DNA of 6,817 bases, from assembly GCA_964354135.1 (NCBI GenBank), contig CAYGZA010000341.1:1-6817 (forward strand). Reading direction: 5' to 3'. The notes below the pieces were generated by a model that did no database searches, was not told where the DNA came from, and saw only the letters and a list, made by a program, of their open reading frames with translations. Shown piece after piece: positions 1 to 4,361 of this stretch (its first letter is position 1; each line of letters starts with the position of its first letter). The DNA is from CAYGZA01 sp964354135 (GTDB lineage Bacteria > Planctomycetota > Planctomycetia > Pirellulales > Thermoguttaceae). The translations under genes and the position numbers were made by a program.

Positions 1-35
1 TCATAGCCCAACAGAGAAAATGTGGGTAAAACTAA

Positions 36-98
36 GGCGTCTCGCCGGTCTCGCCAATCAGTAGGACGGGCGTCTCGCCGGTCTCGCCGGTCTCGCCG
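36..98. repeat. Short tandem repeat of a 9-bp unit
   Basis: The 9-bp unit GTCTCGCCG occurs three times in perfect tandem at 72-80, 81-89 and 90-98. It occurs once more at 39-47, followed by a near-complete copy at 48-55. The two blocks are separated by a stretch ending in CAGTAGGACGGGCGTC (59-74), the inverse of the end of the 35-bp repeat to the right. The unit length is a multiple of three, so the run stays open in every frame and gives spurious Gly-Glu-Thr-rich peptides on the minus strand; I do not read these as genes. Copy number could vary by slippage. Confidence 0.85.
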
Positions 99-106
99 GT
101 TGCAGC

Positions 107-176
107 GGACTTTGTGGACGGGCGGGACGCCCGTCCTACTGGGACTTTGTGGACGGGCGGGACGCCCGTCCTACTG
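107..176. repeat. Two tandem 35-bp repeats, each with a perfect palindrome
   Basis: Two identical 35-bp units lie head to tail at 107-141 and 142-176. Each contains a perfect inverted repeat: 9-bp arms GGACGGGCG and CGCCCGTCC around a GGA loop, at 116-136 in the first copy. The last 16 bp of each unit (126-141 and 161-176) are the exact reverse complement of 59-74, so the cluster holds at least three related elements in two orientations. From memory, similar GC-rich palindromic elements are scattered between planctomycete genes and cause false ORFs with Gly-Arg-Asp-Ala-Arg-Pro-like peptides; that attribution is not checked. No transposase lies nearby. Confidence 0.85.
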
Positions 177-252
177 ACCGGCTTGAGCCGCAAACCATTG
201 GGGCGTTGGGGATTGCGCCTGGCCGACGCGGAGCATCGCAGCGAAACTGCCA

Positions 253-281
253 TTGACCGCGGGCGGGGATTTCCTTATCGT
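253..281 (+). promoter_or_regulatory. Candidate sigma-70-type promoter for the lipase gene
   Basis: A TTGACC hexamer at 253-258 matches five of six bases of the -35 consensus. After exactly 17 bp it is followed by TATCGT at 276-281, which matches four of six bases of the -10 consensus. Transcription would begin near 288 and give a leader of about 90 nt before the ATG at 377. It is the best-spaced pair I found ahead of this gene. The -10 box is mediocre and planctomycete promoters are poorly defined, so this is a prediction. Confidence 0.4.
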
Positions 282-301
282 GCCACCCCCAATTCTGGGC
301 T

Positions 302-320
302 GTCTCGGCGCGGCCGAGAC
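302..320 (+). promoter_or_regulatory. Perfect GC-rich hairpin in the predicted 5' leader
   Basis: The arms GTCTCGGC (302-309) and GCCGAGAC (313-320) are exact reverse complements around a GCG loop, giving an 8-bp stem. It lies about 15 nt after the predicted transcription start and 57 nt before the ATG. No U-run follows, so it is not a standard terminator. It could protect the 5' end, act in attenuation, or be a palindromic DNA site. A second, weaker 5-bp stem (348-352 with 361-365) lies just before the start codon and could cover the ribosome-binding region. Confidence 0.45.
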
Positions 321-376
321 CTACCGGCTCACTCCGTCTCGTCGCGCGGCGGATCGACGGCCGCCCTACAAATCGC

Positions 377-2431
377 ATGGACCAGATCGATCATCGCCGA
401 AGGACGTTGCGGGAGCGGCACCGGGGCGTCGCTTGGATGCTCCGGCTGCTGGTGCTCTTGGCGCTGGCCGGCGGGTGTGCCTCTTCCAAGATGGCCACCT
501 TGCGGAGCGTGCCCAAGAGCCCTCTGGTCGAGCAACTGAAGCTCACCGCCCGCGGCGGCCCGGAGCCAAGCGAGCGGACCCGCCAATTCCTCCGCGTCTA
601 CGACCTCGACAAAGACTTCAAAGGCGACCCGCAGAAATTCCTCCAGAAAGTCCAAGGGGTCCTCCAGCGCGAGCCCTCCCCGGACAAGGTCTACGCCATC
701 GCCGAATTGAGCTACCTGGAGGCCAAGCGGGTCGAACCGACCAACCCTCAGTTGGCGGTGAATTTCTACGGGGCCTCGGTCCTGCAGGCGCACCAGTACC
801 TCTTCAGCGAACGCTTCCGGCATCTTCGAAACCCGTACGATCCCCATTTCCGCGGCGCGTGCGATTTGTACAACGGGGCCCTGGAGGCCGCACTGCGCCT
901 GGTCCGCAAACAGCAGCGCCTCGTGCCGGGACAAACCCAAACCATCGCGACCGCCGGGGGAGACTGGGACATCACGTGCGTCGTCCGCGGGGGCAAGTGG
1001 CGGCAGGAGGACTTCGACCACTTCGAGTTCGTCTCCGACTATGAGATCAACGGGCTGAAGAACCACTACCTCACCTATGGGCTAGGCGTGCCGCTGATTG
1101 CGGTGCGGAAGAGCTATCCCGGAGAGCCGGCCGCGGCGTGGTATTATCCGCCGGGTCTGAGTTTCCCGCTCACGGCCTTCTTGCGGCCCGAGCCCGGCGC
1201 GGAGGCGGAATCACCCGCCGCGCCGCCGGGCCAAGGTCCGCTGCCCAAGGGCTCGGCGCGGCGCCGCGCCGTGCTCGAGCTCTGCGATCCGCTCGCGGTG
1301 GCCGACGTTGCGGTCAACAACGTCACGGTGCCGCTGGAGAGCGATCTGACCACGCCGCTGGCGTATTTCCTCTCCAATCCGGCCCTCACGAACCTCGACC
1401 ACATCGGCCTCTTGCGGCCCGACGTCCTCATTGCCAAGAAGCCCGAAATGAACCGGCCGATCATGGGCCTCTACATGGTCCAGCCCTACGAGCCGGGCAA
1501 GATCCCGGTGATCCTGGTTCACGGGCTTTGGTCCAGCCCGATGACGTGGATGGAAATGTTCAACGACCTGCGGAGCTCGCCCGAGATCCGCAAGCACTAT
1601 CAGGTATGGTTCTATCTGTACCCGACGGCCCAGCCGTTCTGGATCACCGCGGCCCAATTCCGCAAAGACCTGGCCGAGGCCCGGCAGGTGCTCGACCCGC
1701 AGCACGGAGAGCCCGCGCTCGATCAGATGGTGCTTATCGGGCACAGCATGGGCGGGCTGGTCTCCCGCTTGCAGACGCTCGACAGCCGCTCCGACTACTG
1801 GAACCTGGTGAGCGATAAGCCGCCGGAGCAGGTCAAGGCCGATCCCGAGGTTCGCCAGCGGCTGGTGAACTGCTTTTTCTTCCACCCCAGCCCGTCCGTA
1901 CGCCGGGTAATCACCATCGGCACGCCGCACCGGGGCAGCAGCTTCTCCAATCAGACCACCCGGTGGTTGGCCGCCAAGCTGATCAGTCTGCCGCAGATGC
2001 TCCTCCAAAGCCAGCAGACGCTGTTCCGGGAGAACAACGGCTTCTTTCCCCAGCGGTCGCTCTTGAGGATCGAAACGAGCATCGACTCCCTGTCTCCCAA
2101 CGCGCCCATCTTCCCCGTGATGGCTACCAGCCCGCGGGCCCCCTGGGTCAGGTACCACAGCATCGTCGGCATTGCCCAGCACCACGGGCTGTTGGGCAAA
2201 CTGACCGCCGAGAGCGACGGGGTCGTCAGCGTCGAGAGCGCCCGCATGGGCGACGTGACCAGCGAGCTCGTGGTGCCGGCGAAACATAGCGGGGTCCACT
2301 CGCACCCGCTGGCCGTGCTCGAAGTGCGGCGGATCCTGTTGGAGCATTTGGCCGAGCTTCGCTCGTTTCCCAACGGTCCTCCGACTCTTCCGACGCCGGA
2401 CCAGACCGCGGCGATGCTCATCGCGCAGTGA
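377..2431 (+). CDS. Lipoprotein with alpha/beta-hydrolase lipase/esterase domain
   Basis: Predicted lipid-anchored serine hydrolase of 684 residues. An Arg-rich n-region (RRR at 7-9), a hydrophobic core (about 21-31) and the lipobox LAGGC with Cys34 mark a lipoprotein signal; Ala at +2 would suit outer-membrane sorting by the E. coli rule. Residues about 60-330 form an accessory region of unknown fold with a Pro/Ala/Gly-rich insert near 272-297. The hydrolase domain follows. VHGLW (His382-Gly383) forms the oxyanion-hole strand, GHSMGG carries the nucleophile Ser457, TIGTPHRG lies near 513-520, Asp614 (ESDGVVS) is the likely acid, and His637 or His641 (AKHSGVH) the likely catalytic His. This pattern fits PGAP1-like/lipase-family hydrolases; the substrate, probably an acyl ester, is unknown. 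The start at 377 lacks a good Shine-Dalgarno. A start at ATG 437 would leave a signal of only 13 residues with one Arg, so 377 is preferred. It is convergent with the next gene. Confidence 0.88.
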   Translation: MDQIDHRRRTLRERHRGVAWMLRLLVLLALAGGCASSKMATLRSVPKSPLVEQLKLTARGGPEPSERTRQFLRVYDLDKDFKGDPQKFLQKVQGVLQREPSPDKVYAIAELSYLEAKRVEPTNPQLAVNFYGASVLQAHQYLFSERFRHLRNPYDPHFRGACDLYNGALEAALRLVRKQQRLVPGQTQTIATAGGDWDITCVVRGGKWRQEDFDHFEFVSDYEINGLKNHYLTYGLGVPLIAVRKSYPGEPAAAWYYPPGLSFPLTAFLRPEPGAEAESPAAPPGQGPLPKGSARRRAVLELCDPLAVADVAVNNVTVPLESDLTTPLAYFLSNPALTNLDHIGLLRPDVLIAKKPEMNRPIMGLYMVQPYEPGKIPVILVHGLWSSPMTWMEMFNDLRSSPEIRKHYQVWFYLYPTAQPFWITAAQFRKDLAEARQVLDPQHGEPALDQMVLIGHSMGGLVSRLQTLDSRSDYWNLVSDKPPEQVKADPEVRQRLVNCFFFHPSPSVRRVITIGTPHRGSSFSNQTTRWLAAKLISLPQMLLQSQQTLFRENNGFFPQRSLLRIETSIDSLSPNAPIFPVMATSPRAPWVRYHSIVGIAQHHGLLGKLTAESDGVVSVESARMGDVTSELVVPAKHSGVHSHPLAVLEVRRILLEHLAELRSFPNGPPTLPTPDQTAAMLIAQ

Positions 2432-2521
2432 GAACGCGACGTGGGAGAAATGGTGGACGGGTTTGGGCCGCCTTGGAGCAGGCGTGACCGCACGTGGGTA
2501 TGAGGCGGCACAACTCGTGCT

Positions 2522-2542
2522 GGGTCTCTCCAGGAGAGTCCC
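2522..2542. terminator. Imperfect hairpin between convergent genes
   Basis: The arms GGGTCTCTCC (2522-2531) and GGAGAGTCCC (2533-2542) pair at nine of ten positions, with one T-T mismatch; in practice the apical bases would open into a small loop. It lies between the stop codons of two converging genes, where a shared terminator is expected. Neither strand has a T-run after it, so it would not be a classical intrinsic terminator. The right arm overlaps a 12-bp match to the repeat cluster at 107-176. I see no gene in 2432-2574. Confidence 0.3.
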
Positions 2543-2574
2543 AGTAGGCCCCGTCGCTTACCGAGAGCGGTCGG

Positions 2575-2979
2575 CTACTGCACGAGTACCTCGTAAACGT
2601 CGTCCGGATAGAGCCCCTTCACGCCCCTGCACTCGATCTGGAGCGGCGCACCAAGCGGCTTTCCGTCCAGGAGCACCACGTCCTTGTACTTGGCGGTCGT
2701 GAGCCCCCACAGTCCGTTGTGCCCGATGGGGCCACGAGCGGTGAGATTCAGCCGCCCATCTTCCTGGCGCACCGTGGTCCGGTCAGGGTTCTCTTGCCAC
2801 ACTCGCCATCGGGTCCGGTCCAGGTTTCGGCCCTCGAAGTCCTCGGCCAGGACAGCGCCACGCTCGACCAGCCGGATTGAAGCGGCGGCAGTAATTGAAG
2901 GCACTTTGGCAGATTCCGCCTGGCCGCCCATGGGAAACAGCGACCGGAAAGCGGCGATGACCGCCAGCAGCACTTTCAT
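2575..2979 (-). CDS. Short exported protein, possible truncated ConA/LamG-like domain
   Basis: A 134-residue protein of unknown function. The N-terminus (MKVLLAVIAAF, then a hydrophobic run to about residue 17) reads as a signal peptide, cleaved near residues 21-24. Residues about 40-92 resemble the first strands of a concanavalin-A/LamG-like sandwich: an acidic-Phe start (AEDFEG, 45-50), a conserved Trp (RTRWRVW, 55-61), a DGRLNLTARG strand (74-83) and GLWGL (89-93). Such folds usually need about 180-200 residues, so this is too short. The tail from residue 103 (LLDGKPLG to VYEVLVQ) looks like another beta region, and the join at KYKDVVLL may mark an in-frame loss of the middle. None of the three frames after the stop gives an obvious continuation. 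The start is supported by GAGGGG eight nt upstream. It lies 19 nt after the neighbouring exported-protein gene and is probably co-transcribed with it. The coding call is firm; the fold is an inference. Confidence 0.7.
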   Translation of the reverse strand: MKVLLAVIAAFRSLFPMGGQAESAKVPSITAAASIRLVERGAVLAEDFEGRNLDRTRWRVWQENPDRTTVRQEDGRLNLTARGPIGHNGLWGLTTAKYKDVVLLDGKPLGAPLQIECRGVKGLYPDDVYEVLVQ

Positions 2980-2987
2980 GGTTCAAC

Positions 2988-2993
2988 CCCCTC
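2988..2993 (-). promoter_or_regulatory. Shine-Dalgarno sequence of the short exported-protein gene
   Basis: On the minus strand GAGGGG lies eight nt before the ATG at 2979. It falls inside the 19-nt gap after the upstream stop codon (2999-3001), so the second gene can be translated independently on the shared transcript. Confidence 0.65.
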
Positions 2994-2998
2994 GGCCT

Positions 2999-4060
2999 CT
3001 ACTCACGAGTGAGCTTCAGCTTGTTCTTGATGGCATTGTCGAAGTCGCCGATGAAGACCCACCAGTTCGTGAGCGGCTTGCCGTTGTAGATAAGGCCGTT
3101 GTCGGCACCGGGGATGTTCTGCATCCAGTAGACGAACCATTTCAGACTGTCGCCTTCCCAGCGGCCGCAGTTCATCCGCTGCTTCTTGCCGGTTCCATCG
3201 GGCCGCCAGTCTTCAATGTCAGTCTCGACGAACCGCTTGTTGGCCCAGTCATAGTCCTGCTCAGCATTGGGCGGGTAATGCGCCCAGCCGCAGCCGGGGC
3301 GGATGATCTTGTGGGTGCGGTCACTGCCGACGAACTTGCCCCAGAACAAGAGCTTGTCCCACTGGTCGGGCGGCGTCCGGTCCCGACCATCCACCCAGTT
3401 GAGCACCGCCTCGATCTGGTGCATGTGGTCCTCGACCGCCTCGGATGCGCCCCGCTGGTAGTTGTAGTGGTAGACCGTGTAGGTCTTCTTCAGCACGGGC
3501 AGATCTTTGGGATCACGGCTGCTGTTGCTGATATCCCCGAAGGGACCCGCCATGTTGGATTCCCAGAGACCGACGACTCCACCGTGATACCCCCAGATCC
3601 AGACTTCCTTGACGCCCTTCTGCTCGACCCACTGCTTGATCTTCACCCGCTGCATGATCTTGTTGTAGTCGGTCATCGGGGCACCTTCGCCGGAGTGGGC
3701 AACGGTGGGCAGTGGCTCCAGGAACTCCAAGGTCTCGACCACTCGGTAGACAAGGCTGGGTTTGGCACTCTCGTCTTTGTAGCCGTGGTAGCGTGAGCCC
3801 TCCTGCAAAGCGGTAAGCACCTCGTGGGTAAGCTGCTCAGTCTTCTTCCGGGTCTCGTCCAGCGGAGCCCCCCAATCCCCCGTCGCCTTCTGGTCGATCA
3901 GATTGCCTTTGACGGGGAAATACTTGACGACGAGGACCGGGATCTGCATCGGCAGTTTCGGTTCCCGACGCTCGGCCGCTGAAAGGGCAATGCCGATCAG
4001 CAACAGTCCGATCATCGAAAAAGCAACCACTCGGGCAGAGGGGAAAGCACGACGGACCAT
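2999..4060 (-). CDS. Exported protein of an uncharacterised family
   Basis: A 353-residue protein whose function I do not recognise. The N-terminus MVRRAFPSARVVAF followed by a hydrophobic run to ALSAA (about 11-29) is a signal peptide, probably cleaved near residue 29; RRAF resembles a Tat core only loosely. The mature protein has dense motifs typical of a conserved family: VKEVWIWGYHGG (150-161), SNMAGPFGDISNSSR (168-182), HMHQIEAVLNW (212-222), RPGCGWAHYPPN (254-265), WFVYWMQNIPG (308-318) and TNWWVFIGDFDN (331-342). From memory, similar sequences occur in secreted proteins of several environmental phyla without an assigned role. The closely spaced His residues at 212 and 214 with Glu217 could bind metal, and Cys257 and Cys298 could form a disulfide; both are guesses. 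The frame stays open upstream to 4219, but ATG 4060 has GGGAGA seven nt before it and puts the signal peptide at the start, so it is chosen. It is the first gene of a likely two-gene unit. Confidence 0.85.
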   Translation of the reverse strand: MVRRAFPSARVVAFSMIGLLLIGIALSAAERREPKLPMQIPVLVVKYFPVKGNLIDQKATGDWGAPLDETRKKTEQLTHEVLTALQEGSRYHGYKDESAKPSLVYRVVETLEFLEPLPTVAHSGEGAPMTDYNKIMQRVKIKQWVEQKGVKEVWIWGYHGGVVGLWESNMAGPFGDISNSSRDPKDLPVLKKTYTVYHYNYQRGASEAVEDHMHQIEAVLNWVDGRDRTPPDQWDKLLFWGKFVGSDRTHKIIRPGCGWAHYPPNAEQDYDWANKRFVETDIEDWRPDGTGKKQRMNCGRWEGDSLKWFVYWMQNIPGADNGLIYNGKPLTNWWVFIGDFDNAIKNKLKLTRE

Positions 4061-4067
4061 GGCTTCA

Positions 4068-4073
4068 TCTCCC
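4068..4073 (-). promoter_or_regulatory. Shine-Dalgarno sequence that sets the start at 4060
   Basis: On the minus strand GGGAGA lies seven nt before the ATG at 4060. The open frame extends 53 codons further upstream, but that extension has no comparable site and would bury the signal peptide. This site therefore decides the start. Confidence 0.7.
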
Positions 4074-4153
4074 GCAAGCAAGGGATTCCTCTCGGCGGCT
4101 TTCCACTCTTGTAGCAGCGACACGGCCACGGTGCAATCACGGCCTGCAACTTG

Positions 4154-4187
4154 ATTGTACCCCGCCGCATTACGATAATCGTGCGGC
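4154..4187 (-). promoter_or_regulatory. Candidate -10 box with an adjacent bulged palindrome
   Basis: On the minus strand TACAAT (4159-4154) matches five of six -10 bases and would start transcription about 85-90 nt before the ATG at 4060. No good -35 box sits at 16-18 bp; a TTGCCG is present but 24 bp away. The -35 zone is filled by a palindrome: GCCGC (4164-4168), a three-base ATT bulge, ACGAT (4172-4176), a central A, ATCGT (4178-4182) and GCGGC (4183-4187). A weak -35 with a palindrome over it is the arrangement expected of an activator- or repressor-controlled promoter. The protein that would bind is unknown. Confidence 0.35.
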
Positions 4188-4191
4188 AAGG

Positions 4192-4212
4192 CAGCCCGAA
4201 CACCACGGGCTG
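4192..4212 (-). terminator. Weak hairpin downstream of the rhamnosidase gene
   Basis: CAGCCCG (4192-4198) and CGGGCTG (4206-4212) pair perfectly around a 7-nt loop. On the minus strand the structure comes about 150 nt after the rhamnosidase stop codon and before the candidate promoter of the next gene, a sensible place for transcription to end. No T-run follows and the distance from the stop codon is long, so the call is tentative. Confidence 0.2.
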
Positions 4213-4361
4213 TATGCACTCATTGGCCGGATTACGAGCGCGATGGTCCAGGATTGGCGGACTCCGGCGGGTGGAGCTGGGGGCTGGGATTCAGGTTGCG
4301 GGACCGCTGCGTCGAACGGCGTGGCTCGGCGTTCTGCTACTGGCCGCGAAGGGGCGGGGGG

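Larger units (their letters stand above)
4061..4361. other. Intergenic region between rhamnosidase and exported-protein genes
   Basis: These 301 bp separate two genes on the same strand. The part nearest the exported-protein gene holds its Shine-Dalgarno sequence, a predicted leader, a candidate -10 box and a bulged palindrome. A 7-bp stem lies at 4192-4212. From about 4214 to 4361 I see only GC-rich sequence without a convincing gene, repeat or RNA. Short ORFs here lack ribosome-binding sites and protein-like composition. The gap length suggests that the exported-protein pair has its own promoter rather than depending on read-through. Confidence 0.5.

Noticed and set aside
107..176. CRISPR array
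   Set aside because: The two 35-bp units are directly adjacent with no spacer and there are no cas genes; this is a tandem duplication of a palindromic element.
32..539. Overlapping ORFs on both strands across the left repeat cluster
   Set aside because: Their peptides are translations of the tandem and palindromic repeats (Gly-Glu-Thr and Gly-Arg-Ala-Ser-Arg-Pro-like runs) and of the leader. They have no ribosome-binding site and no family resemblance.
2180..2192. 13-bp match CACCACGGGCTGT shared with 4201-4213
   Set aside because: One copy is inside the conserved lipase coding sequence. A single match of this length between two places in a GC-rich window this size is expected by chance.
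1211..2511. Long minus-strand ORFs (378 and 186 codons) opposite the lipase gene
   Set aside because: Antisense shadows expected from GC-rich third positions. The plus frame carries the signal peptide and the complete hydrolase motif set, while the antisense peptides show no domain.
2684..3796. 370-codon plus-strand ORF opposite both exported-protein genes
   Set aside because: It spans two well-supported minus-strand genes and the gap between them. Its Val/Leu/Pro-rich product looks like reverse reading, and no Shine-Dalgarno sequence supports it.
4061..4219. Upstream extension of the exported-protein gene to a start at 4219
   Set aside because: It would bury the signal peptide 53 residues in and include the candidate promoter. 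The ATG at 4060 has a strong Shine-Dalgarno sequence and leads directly into the signal peptide.
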